Below, in pieces: positions 25,575 through 37,129 of a stretch of 64,000 nucleotides of DNA. The notes beneath the pieces were generated by a model. The model was not told where the DNA came from and did not search any database. It worked only from the letters and a program-made list of their open reading frames with translations. The stretch covers positions 15,024,241-15,088,240 of the forward strand of contig CM049318.1 in assembly GCA_026874595.1 (NCBI GenBank), given 5' to 3'. Positions within the stretch are counted from its first letter, which is position 1, and every line of letters starts with the position of its first letter. The position numbers were made by a program, and so were the translations under genes. The DNA is from Sipunculus nudus. Its lineage: Eukaryota; Annelida; Sipuncula; Golfingiida; Sipunculidae.

Positions 25575-26594
25575 GGGATTTAAATGTTTGCAGAGTGTTT
25601 TTGAAACATGTGCCCTCTCATCTGGCTGTCTGCATCCAATAATATGGACCCCCAACAGGGATTTCAATGTTGGTAGAGTGTTTTCAATGTTGGCAGAGTG
25701 TTTTCAATGTTGGCAGAGTGTTTTTGAAACATGTGCTCTCTCATCTGAAGTGAGTGGCTGTCTGCATCCAATAAAATGGACCCCCCACAAGGATTTTAAT
25801 GTTGGTAGAGTGTTTTCAATGTTGGCAGAGTGTTTTTGACACATGTGCTCTCTCTTCTGAAGTGAACAGCTGTCTGCATGCCATAATATGGACCCCCCAC
25901 AAGGATTTCAATGTTGGCAGAGTGTTTTTGAAACGTGCTCTCTCTTCTGAAGTGAGCGGCTGTCTGCATCCAATGATATGGACCCCCCACATGGATTTCA
26001 ATGTTCGCAGTGTGTTTTTGAAACATGCTCTCTCTTCTGAAGTGAGTGGCTGTCTGCATCCCATAATATGGACCCCCACATGGATTTCAATGTTCGCAGA
26101 GTGTTTTTGAAACATGTGCTATTACTTCTGAAGTGAGCAGCTGTCTGCATCCCATAATATGGACCCCCCACAGGGATTTCAATGTTTGCAGAGTGTTTTT
26201 GAAAAATGCTCTCACTTCTGAAGTGAGTGGCTGTCTGCATCCCATAATATGGACCCCCACATGGATTTCAATGTTCTCAGAGTGTTTTTGAAACATGTGC
26301 TATTACTTCTGAAGTGAGCGGTTGTGTGCATCCCATAATATGGACCCCCACATGGATTTCAATTAATGTTTGCAGAGTGTTTTTGAAACATGTGCCCTCA
26401 CTTCTGAAGTGAGCAGCTGTCTGCATCCCATAATATGGACTATACAGAGAGATTTCAATGTTCGCAGAGTGTTATTGAAACGTGCTCTCACTTCTGAAGT
26501 GAGTGGCTGTCTGCATCCCATAATATGGACCCCCCACAGGGATTTCAATGTTCGCAGAGTGTTTTTGAAACATGTGCTCCCACTTCTGAAGTGA
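25575..26594. repeat. 90-bp satellite array, left part (about 10-11 units)
   Basis: Units share the anchor CTGTCTGCATCCCATAATAT followed by a C-run, GGGATTTCAATGTTCGCAGA, a GTGTTTTTGAAACATG segment and a TTCTGAAGTGAG end. Anchors fall at 25870, 25960, 26050, 26141, 26231, 26322, 26417 and 26507, so the period is 90-91 bp. The first units (25575-25800) are irregular, with internal doubling of a TTTTCAATGTTGGCAGAGTG phrase. Several frames are open across the array on both strands because the period is near a multiple of three; these are not genes. The array is broken at 26594 by the transposon. Confidence 0.92.
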
Positions 26595-26628
26595 GGCCAT
26601 CCTTAAAAAGTTCTGTGTTGGGGCTAAC
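26595..26628 (+). repeat. Left terminal inverted repeat of the 2.33-kb element
   Basis: It starts GGCCATCCTTAAAAAG and ends GGGGCTAAC. It pairs with 28893-28928 apart from a 2-bp length difference near the tip and a few substitutions. It directly abuts satellite sequence. Confidence 0.85.
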
Positions 26629-27059
26629 CCGGCCGGTCGTGATTTTTGGCTGCGGCTGGAATTTTTTTTTTGACATATCTGCAAATTAATATTTTTATAT
26701 GATCTGCCGCAAGCACCTGGGCCCGTAAAAATCTGCCTTCATGTGCTAGAAAAATAGTCCTTCTATTACATTTTTAGATGCACTTAACTTCCATAATGAA
26801 AGGTATTACCCAACGTCGCCGATCGTTTAATTTGAGCCCTAACAATTAGTCAGGTTGTGCCTATATATATACACGTGGAACGATCGCTACACTCGTGCGC
26901 GAGAGTAGAAAAACTGCCGGGAAACCGCCATCAAAGTTCGTTGTTCTGGCGAAACAGGCTGAAAAAAAAATATTGAGCAATTAGAAATGGTTCTTATTTT
27001 ATTTCAAATAAAGAGGAAGCTTACCGCTGTCGCATTAACTGATTAAATGAAAGTTCTCT

Positions 27060-27260
27060 CGACATTCATACTGTCAACTGACCAATGTTGGCATTTAAAC
27101 CATGTGACACGTTGATTTGCATAAACACGTGCCTGGCCCACGCAAACGTTCTTGTGATTGGCGGAGCGGTCACGCGTCATAGCCAGAGAGCCAATAAGAG
27201 GTCCGTAGTAAAAGTTCACCCCATATGACTTCATTCATCACTATTTTGGCGGGAAAATGT
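27060..27260. promoter_or_regulatory. Promoter-like cluster (three CCAAT boxes and an E2F-type site) inside the transposon
   Basis: CCAAT occurs at 27082-27086 and 27191-27195 on the plus strand and at 27157-27161 on the minus strand (ATTGG). A canonical E2F-like sequence, TTTTGGCGGGAAAA, lies at 27244-27257. CpG dinucleotides are dense (CACGCGTCAT, CACGTG-like, GGCGGAGCGG), unlike the AT-rich flanks. CCAAT plus E2F is the classic layout of cell-cycle promoters. Whether it drives anything here, or was captured from a host gene, is inference. Confidence 0.45.
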
Positions 27261-27376
27261 TCACTGACATCGTGTCGCTTACGTTGGTTATAATTTTTCA
27301 GCAACACTCACGGTGGCACTATATCAAGCAAATGAAGCGGGTCTATTTAATGGAATCTGCAACTGACGATGTGTAA
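27257..27376 (+). CDS. Possible 39-codon small ORF just after the E2F-like site
   Basis: The ATG overlaps the end of the TTTTGGCGGGAAAA motif and opens 39 codons, starting MFTDIVSLTLVIIFQQHSRW and ending MESATDDV before TAA. A plausible acceptor (TAATTTTTCAG) lies inside it at about 27291-27301, so it might instead be part of a spliced leader. No homology is recognised. It may be chance or a captured gene fragment. Confidence 0.15.
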   Translation: MFTDIVSLTLVIIFQQHSRWHYIKQMKRVYLMESATDDV

Positions 27377-28892
27377 CGCACGATCTCCACAAATCAGATG
27401 TTTGGTATTACAAGAATTGCGTGATTTCGTCAGTTCTGTGGCGATCATGACAGGGTTTTGCGAGGTGTCTGACGCATCGTTTCTACCGGCCACAGCTGAT
27501 CAGAACAGGCATAACATATAAGCGACTGTCTTTTTTTTTGGTTGTGTTTCTTTTTAACTGCCTTTGTAAATTTATTTCATTTTATTAATAGCTTTTATAA
27601 TAAACAGATATTTCCTGACCGTACGGCATTTCTTGTTTAGACGTAGACGAGATAGATCAACATTGCTCGCCCAGTCATTAATTACAGAAAAATACTAGAA
27701 TACCAGCAAAAGCTGACAAAAGCCCTCAGCCAAAAGAGCAGTATTTATGGGTGGTAACAGTAACAAGTATTCATGTAATACTTGTTCTCACATGGATGTA
27801 TATCTGTACATATGTCTTTTGTTCAAGTTGTGAATTGGAACTAGAGAGGTATGAACTTTGTTAGGCTGGCCCCAGACTTTATGAGTCATGCAGCACTTAC
27901 GAGATCATCAAGGCCAATGACCATTCCATATTCCAAAACAATCCATCCAGTGGTTCCTTAGGAATAAGCTCCTAAGTTTTTTCTATTATAAGCTCTGTGA
28001 CCTTGGGTCATCCATCTTGGAGCTTGACCAAGATTTTGTTGATATGTATCAGCACCAAAGAAATGAAATTTCTGTGTTGAATACTTTTGGAGATATCCTC
28101 CTCACATGGTAAATGGTAACACACGCCGGTTATTTTCTATAATTTGCTCTAAAACATCGAGAAATAAGTCAAGGTCACCCATCTTTGAACTTGACCAAGA
28201 TTTTGTTTGTATATACATCAACACCGAAGAAATAAAATTCCTAATCAGGGTACCGACATCCAATATATGGTTTCATCTTTCAAAAAGTACAGTTTTACAT
28301 ATATTTATATAAACATTTTATATATTCTACTACCTTATTAGGCATTGACTATTACTAAAGAGTTCATTTATTACCGTCCTTCTTAATTATACCTCTTCAC
28401 TTGCAAAGGAAATCTCAAACTGCACTCATTCCTACAATGCTGGCACTCGCATACAACACAAAATAAAATTGTCTGCAAATTCATGTGAGATCCAGAACAA
28501 GGCTTACAGGCCTAATGCGAACCTGTGCAATGGGATATACATCAGTTATAATGCTTCCATGATAACATGCTTGACCATTATTGGAAAAGTACTTGATAAC
28601 TTTTCAAATACGTGAATGTTTGACATGTACATGTTCAAAGCATGTACTAAAACATTTTAAACCCAAGTACAGGATTTTAAGCCTGTAATAAAACACAAAA
28701 TCTGTTCAGAGACACCTTGTTGTGCATGTTTCAATGGTATCGAGGCAAGGAATGAATGGAGTACGGGTATGTAATTTGACATAAACCTCGCATATGCTAA
28801 TATCCGGTGAAAAAAGGTGTAGTAAACTCCAGATCCTCCTTTAAAAAAAATATTTTTTTTCCTCCCTACCTGATGACTTTTTTTGGACCAAT

Positions 28893-28928
28893 GTTAGCCC
28901 CAACACAGAAATTTTTAAGGGGTTGGCC
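28893..28928 (-). repeat. Right terminal inverted repeat of the 2.33-kb element
   Basis: Reverse-complemented it reads GGCCAACCCCTTAAAAAT and then runs to GGGGCTAAC. It is followed at once by TGAgcagctgtctgc, the continuation of the interrupted satellite unit. Confidence 0.85.
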
Positions 28929-29250
28929 TGAGCAGCTGTCTGCATCCCATAATATGGACCCTACAGAGAGATTTCAATGTTCGCAGAGTGTTTTTGAAAC
29001 ATGTGCTCTCACTTCTGAAGTGAGCAGCTGTCTGCATCCTATAATATGGACCCCCACAGGGATTTCAATGTTCGCAGAGTGTTTTTGAAACATGCTCTCA
29101 CTTCTGAAGTGAGCGGCTGTCTGCATCTCATCATACTGACCCCACACAGGGATTTCAGTGTTCGCAGAGTGTTTTTGAAACATGTGCCCTCACTTCTGAA
29201 GTGAGCAGCTGTCTGCATCCCATAATATGGACCCCCCACATTGTGGAGGC
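28929..29250. repeat. 90-bp satellite array, right part (about 3.5 units)
   Basis: The anchor CTGTCTGCAT recurs at 28936, 29028, 29117 and 29209. The sequence continues the array at 25575-26594 in phase after the inserted element. It stops after the C-run of the last unit (near 29245), where unrelated sequence begins. Confidence 0.92.
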
Positions 29251-31052
29251 TTGCAGTCATTGGAATACAGTTTTCTAGTTTAACATGTATTGATTTCTGT
29301 AAAGGGACTGGCTCATGAACAGCAATTAGCAACATTAGCAACATAACACCAAGTACTCAGAGCTCCTTCAACGATATCAACAAAACATATGCAAGATCAG
29401 TTAATAGGCTAGAACTTTTTTTATGTAGCCTTAAAAATTCAACAAAACATGTACTACTGGCCTGAATGCAATGTGTTTTATTGTATGCCTATTAGAGTTT
29501 AATGGAGTGTTCAATTCTCACAGCATGGGTCATGTTATATGTAGAGACAGTGTCTGAAGCCACAAGTTATACTCAAGCCAATGAAATAACAAAATCTATG
29601 GACATATATTTATAAACATTTGTTGTCATTCAGCTTCAATATGTTTCATTAGCCAACACATTTACCTGTACTGGTCAGAGTTCATGAATGCATTGCTGTC
29701 ATATTCAAACATTATAATGAACGTTTTTTAAAACAACAATCTGACCTATGATCTTATCCATAAACCTGACCAGACTTTCATTTCCTGCTGTCTCTCCTGC
29801 CTCACTTCTCAAACCTGAGAAAATAATGATATTGATGGCTAAGGCAACAAGTGACACAACGTATGACCAGCCCTTTAAATTTAGTCATCATAGCCTGCAA
29901 GACTCGATCTGCAGATGCAGTGATAAACTGCATGACATTAGTGTTGTTTCCCAGCTGAAGGATTCACTGTACTGAAATCAGGATGATTGTATGTTTCAGA
30001 AATTGACACATGGACTGGTCAAGTCTAGTTTAAACACAGAGCAACTGTGTGCATTACCCAAACCATTAAGGTAATTGAGCCAGACAAATGGCTTAACCAT
30101 GAAAACATATTCCATCCAAGTAGTCCACCACAACCCAGTTTTGGTTCTATTTAAGTTGTAAGCATAATACAGGATTCAATTAATTAAGAATTTTATTGAA
30201 GTGAATATCTGCAATGCCTCAGTGTAACAAAACCTATGAAATGGCTGCATTTTCCCCAAGCAGGGTCTATATCATGTTGTAGTTGTGTGATGGCAATATT
30301 CCGTGAAAAAATGTAAACCATACACTATCAGGACCTGGGCCATTTGGTTAATTAGCTCGTGAATTATTAGTCTTCCACTCTAAAGCATAAAGTACCCTGT
30401 CCTTGTAAAAAGTTGTCCGAGCTTCTTAAATTCCCATGAAGGCTCTCTTCATGTGCGGCTATAAATAATGTCCTGTGGTTTCACATGGATGTTAAACAAT
30501 GATTAGTCTCCAGTTGCTTGTTATTTTTAACTTAAATGTGGGATAATTGGCGAATGTGTCCTAACTGGTGTAAATGAATTTTTCATACTTTTGCATCTTA
30601 GCTGTTACATTACATGACTACTTGGACATTTGACAAAGAAACAGCTTCAATCGAACCACTCAGGGCCAAAAAGACTGACATCTAGAATTCCCTTATTTGG
30701 AAGGTTTTCTATGAAAGCATATATTGTATATTTATTTTCAGTTCTAAAGATTTCTATCAACCCCAGGCAGACTCTCTGTTGTAACTGTTGAAAATTTAAT
30801 AAAGATACAAAGACTGAACAATATTTTACTTACAGTAAGGTAAATATAAAGCATGTCAGAATTTAAATTTATTCTGAACAATGAAAGGAGAATAAGAGAA
30901 AATGAGGTTATGTTTATATCCATGTTTAACCAGACCTTTTCAAGCTGTCTGTTCATATGATTCTTCAAATGTTTGCAATGCACTTTGTGGGAGAGCTGGA
31001 TTCTGAGACAAAGAAGAGCTCTTTTTAGAGGTAACCTTGAGTCAGATGCTTG
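29251..31052. other. Gene-free AT-rich sequence
   Basis: No array, dispersed repeat or coding segment that I can support. Confidence 0.55.
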
Positions 31053-31130
31053 ACTCTTTGAATAAGGCCAATATTTGTCTGTTTGTATACAACTCTCTGA
31101 ACAAGGCCAATGTTTGTCTGTTTGTAAATC
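31053..31130. repeat. 39-bp tandem duplication
   Basis: ACTCTTTGAATAAGGCCAAT and ACTCTCTGAACAAGGCCAAT begin at 31053 and 31092. Each is followed by a TTTGTCTGTTTGTA segment. Confidence 0.93.
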
Positions 31131-31425
31131 TGTTTATTTGTGTATAAGATATCCAGAAAGGTTATCGACAGACACAAGAATTTTACTTCAGAAATGGGAC
31201 TCCAGGAAATTATGTGAATGAAATAAGGATGATTTGTCACTGGCAGAGGGATTCTCTTTCTCTGTTGTTGCCCTGATTTACGGAGGTGGTTTGCGGATAA
31301 TCTCTGGTCATGTATGTGAATCTGGGCTGCTGGAGTCTGTGGTTGTTCTGCTTCAGGCCAGGCATGTCATTACCTAAAGTACAAGACAAAGCAATTAAAG
31401 AGCCTATTCTAGTGGATTACAATTA

Positions 31426-31620
31426 ATACCCCAGTTTCACAGCGACCAGCATAGCGTTTACCGAGTCTGGATGTGATGACAAAAGCATATCCTCCAAAGC
31501 ACGAATAGCGACGCAGACACACCTCTCGGGGCTGACATCTGATTCCTTGAGGTTGAGGTCAGATGCTGTTTTGAATTCCCACGGCTGATCTACTAATAGA
31601 ACCCTTGAGGTAGGGCCTTC
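31426..31620 (-). other. GC-richer island: candidate internal exon or conserved non-coding element
   Basis: Read on the minus strand, this interval is open for 65 codons between a TGA (31621-31623) and a TAA (31423-31425). The translation is not low in complexity, e.g. VLLVDQPWEFKTASDLNLKE and a helix-like CVAIRALEDMLLSSHPDSV. The base composition is clearly richer in GC than its surroundings. Against coding, an alternative plus-strand frame is also open over much of it, the splice signals are weak (AG before 31618; GTATTA near 31429), and I recognise no family. It would be on the same strand as the gene whose first exon is at 63180-63357. A conserved enhancer explains the composition equally well. 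Confidence 0.3.
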
Positions 31621-31623
31621 TCA

Positions 31624-33746
31624 GAGGCAGTTCTCTTAATCAGTAGAATCTTATGATCTGCCGCATCTCCTCCGCGAGGATTTGGACATCAGACGGGACT
31701 CATATTTCTTGTCATGTTTGTATTGATTGTGGGCTTACAGGTTTCTAGACAGCTACAGGTTACAGTCACATGACAAGCAAATTATAGCGGAATTCCTATG
31801 ACACCACAGCAACACCTTAAACCATGAGGTGTCCTCTTGTACAAGAGATACCTCCTGGTCTTTTCTTCATTTTTTGTGGAGGTAACCTTCCAACTTTTTA
31901 ATACATTTTAATTACCAAAATTGTGAAAATTATTCCATTCATAATCTTTTGGTAGACTTTTAGTATGATTACCCACGCTCTTGAATTGGGCCTTGAAAGC
32001 ATTAAAATGGGAGTTGGCCACAAGAGAACCTCTGAGCCTCAAGGAAATTAAACCTCATACAGTACACAGTGCTGCACTATTGGAACTTGTATAAGCCACA
32101 TCTGAGATCTGATCACTATGAGCTAATTAATATACAAATATATATATATGATAACAAAGTGATTTAGTAAAAGTGCCACTTGCACCTGGTGTGTATATGA
32201 CTTTCATTTTGACTTAAACTGCAATGTTCCTTTCAATGATAAAGCGTAACCCACAACAAACATTTTCCACATGCAGACTTGCTGTATATTATCAGGCAAC
32301 AGCTTATGGAGAGTTGAATAAATCACCAGTTTTTTTATGGTGGTGTTTGAATTGACAATGGAAAGTTTCCTTGTTTCCAGTAACTTTGATATTCCTTCCT
32401 TTGACTTTTGTTCTTCAAACAATGAAAATATTATAGTAACTTAGGTCAACAGGCTCAATTGGCTGAATAGAAAAGAAGACAATCAGAATGGGTGCACGCG
32501 TAACACAACCTTGACACAATTAATCTTCTCTATTTGAAAAGAAAAACTTAGTATTTACAATTTTAAGCAAATTAAACTTTTCTAAATGAATGAATATAAT
32601 CAAATGATATATGCTTCTGTAAGGACTTCAAAGGGAAAAAAGTTATTATCAACAATTTTTAAGGCCTTGAATTCAAACACTTTCAAGCTAGGTTTTATAA
32701 GACATCCTGTTACGCAGGGAGATTTAAGGGCCAAAGAAGGCCTGTGGTTAAGTCAACAGTAACCTACAGGACAGGCAACTACCATCAGACACAGGAGAAT
32801 TCAACCATATCAGACATAGTCATTCATGTCTCCCTCTTGCTGCCACAATAACTTTTAACCCCCGTCTTTCTCCTGACTTGGGATTTCTCTCTGGGGGACA
32901 TAGATTGTCTGGGGTGTGTTCATGTCTACATGACCAGTCCGGTCTAAGAGGACGTCAAATAAAACACAGTACCATTTGAGGAAGAGGGATGAATTAAACA
33001 AATTACAAGGGGCAGGTTATGTGTTTAAAGGTAAAAGGACATAAACACGAGCAATATTCTGCCTATTCTTTCACACTATCAGTTCAGTTTTGCTTTATAC
33101 ATAAGTTTCCCAGCAAAACCATCTGAAACACAATCTCATGAGTACCTCACATATGGCTGTTTAACACATTGTTATGGCTCTGCATGTTTTTAAACACATT
33201 CAACATGTGTCTGTTTATTAAAATAATGCCACCTGACCAGAGGTCTAATTGTGGGGACATGTATTACATTTTTGGGGCCAAGTCAGTCAGGGCATATCTC
33301 ATGATTGACACATGCTACTGACATGGCCCCACATGCTATGTTTATGTTGACACCTGTGATTGGGCCAAGTCCATTGATTATAACCCTTGTTTACAGGAGT
33401 AAGCAAACAGATTCAGGGCAATAGTGTGGCAGGTACTGCTTTATTTTAAAGCAAAGAAGCTGTTGTTCGTGTTAATTCAAGTCATTTATGTCAAGGATTT
33501 GTCAAACTCAGGCATACTAAGGCTCTAAAGGGGTACCAACAGAACCGCCATCAGTAAATTTTAGAGACTTTCCTGGGAATTCTATCTGGAAAATGCAATA
33601 AAACTGTACCCACCATAAGTTCATGTTGGGACACTGATATAACAGATTAAATATTGGATCTGTCACTGTCTAGACAGACATAAAGTCTAATGGATATTAT
33701 CACTGACCTTTTTGATACTCAATACAACTTGTCCAGATAAATTACG
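31624..33746. other. Gene-free sequence
   Basis: The candidate island at 31426-31620 extends in composition to about 31720 (GCCGCATCTCCTCCGCGAGG). Beyond that the sequence is AT-rich without recognisable structure. Confidence 0.5.
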
Positions 33747-33950
33747 TTAATTGATATAAAATACTTTCTATTAATAAAGACTTTGTCCTGCAGATGGCAC
33801 TATTAACTGAACTGGTATGAAAACTGTCATATGAAACTGGTTGAGATACTTTAGTTAATTGATATAAAATACTTTTTATTTATACAGACTTTGTCCTGCA
33901 GATGGCACTATCAACTGAACTGGTATGAAAACTGTCATATAAAACAGGAG
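33747..33950. repeat. 108-bp tandem duplication
   Basis: TTAATTGATATAAAATACTT starts at 33747 and 33855. Both copies continue through ACTTTGTCCTGCAGATGGCA and CTGAACTGGTATGAAAACTG with few differences. Confidence 0.95.
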
Positions 33951-34297
33951 GATATTCAGTGTGAAGGATGTCAAATGTCTGGTAATCAATTGATGCAAAA
34001 GAAAAAGATGAGCATTTAACAATTACACAAAAACCATGTCCAAATTAAGTGACCTACAAAATCTGGCAAAATTCAGATGGAAAACTGCACTGCTGTGGCC
34101 ATCCATTCTATTGTAAAGATATTGCTGTACATCGCCATGCAGTATAAATATAAGGCTGTGATTGATTAATTAACATAACAATTAAAAAATGTAAATGTAC
34201 AAAGTGTAAATCAAGTCTCTATGATGACTGCCATAATTTTCTGCTGGCAGGCAATTCCATAATCCCTGGGAGTTATGCTTGTGTGTGGATAGAAAAT

Positions 34298-34585
34298 CAA
34301 CAAACATGCAGAAAGATTTTTTTTCAACAAACATGCAGAAATTTTTTTTTTAAAAGACCAGCAGAAAGATTTTTTAACAAACATGTAGAAAAAAATTTTC
34401 AACAGACAAGCAGAAAGATTTGTCAACAAACATGTAGAAAGGCTTTCAACAAACATACTGAAAGATTTTTCAACAAACATGCAGAAAGATTTTTCAACAA
34501 ACACACAGAAAAATTTTTCAACAAACATGCAGATAGAATGTCAAAAAACATGCAGATAGATTTGTCAACAAACATGTAGAAAGAT
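34298..34585. repeat. 24-bp minisatellite, about 12 units
   Basis: The unit AACAAACATGCAGAAAGATT plus TTTC recurs about every 24 bp. The period is a multiple of three, so open frames of about 100 codons appear on both strands (repeating QQTCRKIF- or MFVEKSF-like words). These are by-products of the period; no start context or splice signal supports a gene. Confidence 0.95.
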
Positions 34586-35182
34586 ATGACTTCTCATTAG
34601 GATTTTCAGTGTGATTGTCAGTATGACAAGTTCTGTCACTCTGTCATCTTGGTGGATCCACTCTTATGTCTGATGGGCAAAACCTCCACTGTGATTTAGT
34701 GTCTGCTAACATCCACATCAAAGAGCCTATAACTTTAACCAAAGTGAAGCCTGCAAGAAGACATCCTTGCCACATGAAAAACATTACCATTAAATACGAT
34801 CCAGTTTATATCCTTCACCTTAAATGATTTCCTGCTGTCAAAACACGGTAAAGTAATGCTTGACCGTGAAAGCTCCTTCTAGTAATGAAGGCAAGTCTTG
34901 ATCTAACAGTTAATTTACTTCAAACAAACAGGATTGAGACCCTAAATGTCAGATGTTAAACAAGTGATGGGAAAATCCATAGTTTGTACTTAAATATCTT
35001 AATCCACCCCAGTGGGCATGCTTTTATATTGCCCTGAACGCTAAAATTGCAGACAGCAAGGGTTGGCCTTTAAATAAATAAGCTTTGACTGTGACTTGGG
35101 ATCTGAAAGATTAAAACTTAACAATCTTCAAAGAACTTGGCAATTAATCAATGTCTGGGTAAACAAATGAAGGTCAATGCCT

Positions 35183-35628
35183 ACTCAGTAGGCACACTGA
35201 CTGGAGTGATACACAGTGGGCACACTGACTTGAGTGCTACATGCACAGTGGGCACACTGACTTGAGTGCTACACAGTAGGCACACTGACTTGAGAGATAC
35301 ACAGTGGGCACACTGACTCAAGTCCTTCACAATGGTCACACTGACTTGAGTGCTACTCAGTGGGCACACCGACTTGAGTGCTACACAGTAGGCACACTGA
35401 CTTGAGTGATACACAATTGGCACACTGACTTGAGTGCTACACAGTAGGCACACTGACTTGAGTAGAAACACAGTAGGCACACTGACTTGAGTAGAAACAC
35501 AGTAGGCACACCGACTTGAGTGCTACACAGTAGGCACACTGACTTGAGTGATACACAATGGGCACATTGACTTGAGTGCTTCACAGTGGGCACACTGACT
35601 TGAGTGTTACACAGTGGGCACACCAACA
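35183..35628. repeat. 28-bp minisatellite, about 16 units
   Basis: CACACTGACTTGAGTGCTAC and ACAGTGGG or ACAGTAGG alternate. Anchors at 35253, 35281, 35309 and 35337 give an exact 28-bp period, with an occasional 6-bp insert (ATGCAC at 35251) and a TAGAAACAC variant near 35465-35505. There are no unique spacers. Confidence 0.95.
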
Positions 35629-36164
35629 AGAAAGCTACATATTCTTATGTGAAGATCGAGGCAAGCTTGTCACCAACTGACTGTCTATAGCCATTGCTTC
35701 TGTATGAAATAAGGTAAAAAAATATTTATAAATTAAATTCATTATAACCATCTGCAATGACTGTATACAATGCAGATGAAACATTCTTTTTGAAAGATTT
35801 TTTTTTTATTCATGAAGTGCCTTAAGTGAACATCTAATGAACTGGAAGTCTGGAACATTAACTAAGAATGTTAGTGTTGATGAGATGAATGACTCTGATA
35901 AACTGTTGTTCTGTTATGGTGATAATTATAACATAATTTAAGAACTAGATTTGTGTTATCATGTGGATTACCTGGAAACCCCCCCCCCCCCTTAAATCAA
36001 GTTTTTAAGAGTTGTTCAGTAACATGAGTATACCTGCTCAGGACATAAGCTGGCACTTATACCTGTGTATAGAGCATCTGTCCACCCCTATTCCTGTGTA
36101 ACAACAGTATATAATCCTTTGATTTAAAAAGATATTATGGTGACCCAGATTCAATCCAAAAAGT

Positions 36165-36300
36165 TAACTGATTATTCCTTGGGTATTTCCCATACCCTCC
36201 AAAGGGTTATCAAAATTTCATCAAAATTCGTTCATGGTTTTTCTGTAAAATTACCAACAGACAAACGAACAAATAAACACAGGGGAAGGCACTGACAAGT
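36165..36300 (-). mobile_element. Second fragment of the same ancient repeat (minus strand)
   Basis: On the plus strand it reads CCATACCCTCCAAAGGG, ATTTCATCAAAATTCGTTCA, GGTTTTTCTGTAAAATTA and CAGACAAACGAACAAATAAA. This is the reverse complement of the order seen at 25169-25375 and includes the typical CAGACAAACGAACAAA run. Confidence 0.55.
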
Positions 36301-37129
36301 TACTGTTCTCCTTTCAGAAATGATTTTCATCCTCCATCCACCTCCCTGTTTACAATACATGCCATGGTGAACAACAATAACAGCTGCTTGCCGATTAGTC
36401 CTCACCTCCTGATAAGCATCTGGGAACTCATTACCGCACCCATAACAACTTGTAAACGCATGATAAATGTAAAATTCACATTCTGTTTGGTAGATACATC
36501 TTATTTATCAATAGCATATGATTCCCTGCAATAATTTTACTTGGTATATATATTTATGAAAAACATCCTGGAATCATTCATCAGTGCGCTGTGTTTTGAA
36601 TGAATAGTAGAACAGAAATGTACAACTCAATAAACGTGCACAATAGTTAAATTAACAATTAAGATGCTTGGTTATACTTTCAGAAATATGTATAATGTTT
36701 ACTACAGACTCTGTAATTGCTTTCTGTGAATGATTCCAGCTGTTTTCAGTCACAACTATATCGTAGTAAATACAAAAACCTTACATCATTATTCACAAAA
36801 TGAGGCCTAGTACACCTGATGCTCTTCTATTTTCTTCCTGTGTGTTTCAGACAAATTGACTTTAAATGAGCAGTTAGTAGTGAACTACCTATTATGACAA
36901 TGACCATATATATTGAATACCAGGACACTGACTGTAAAATGCAGAGCAGAGACATTGCTATTTAATATTGCTATAGTTAACATTTCAACTATATTGTTTC
37001 CAATACTATCTGGAGATGTTACAAATGTCAATGGAAAAAGCTCAATTTACATAGCAGACACTTTGAATTATGAATTACCTAAATTGGTTGTGTTGCTTAA
37101 TGTCAATTAGTTATCTTTTAATATTGATT

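Larger units (their letters stand above)
26595..28928. mobile_element. 2.33-kb non-autonomous DNA transposon inserted in the 90-bp satellite
   Basis: Terminal inverted repeats of about 34-36 bp bound this block. The left end (26595-26628) begins GGCCATCCTTAAAAAG and ends GTTGGGGCTAAC. The right end (28893-28928), reverse-complemented, begins GGCCAACCCCTTAAAAAT and ends in the same 12 bases. The satellite unit is interrupted exactly between '...gaagTGA' (26592-26594) and 'TGAgcagctg' (28929-28931), giving a 3-bp target-site duplication, TGA. A 3-bp duplication fits PIF/Harbinger-like or CACTA-like transposition, but the family is not settled. No frame longer than about 70 codons is present inside, so the element encodes no visible transposase. 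It holds a CpG-rich promoter-like segment (26780-27480) and a pair of diverged repeats sharing CTTGACCAAGATTTTGTT (about 28024 and 28190). Confidence 0.85.

Noticed and set aside
25796-26684. Several 60-100 codon frames on both strands with recurring MFQKHSANIEI or SEVSGCLHPI words
   Set aside because: They are translations of the 90-bp satellite, whose period is a multiple of three.
26595-28928. A Helitron
   Set aside because: Helitrons lack terminal inverted repeats and target duplications; this element has both.
34298-35628. CRISPR-like arrays (24-bp and 28-bp repeats)
   Set aside because: The repeats are contiguous with no unique spacers, and the DNA is eukaryotic. They are minisatellites.
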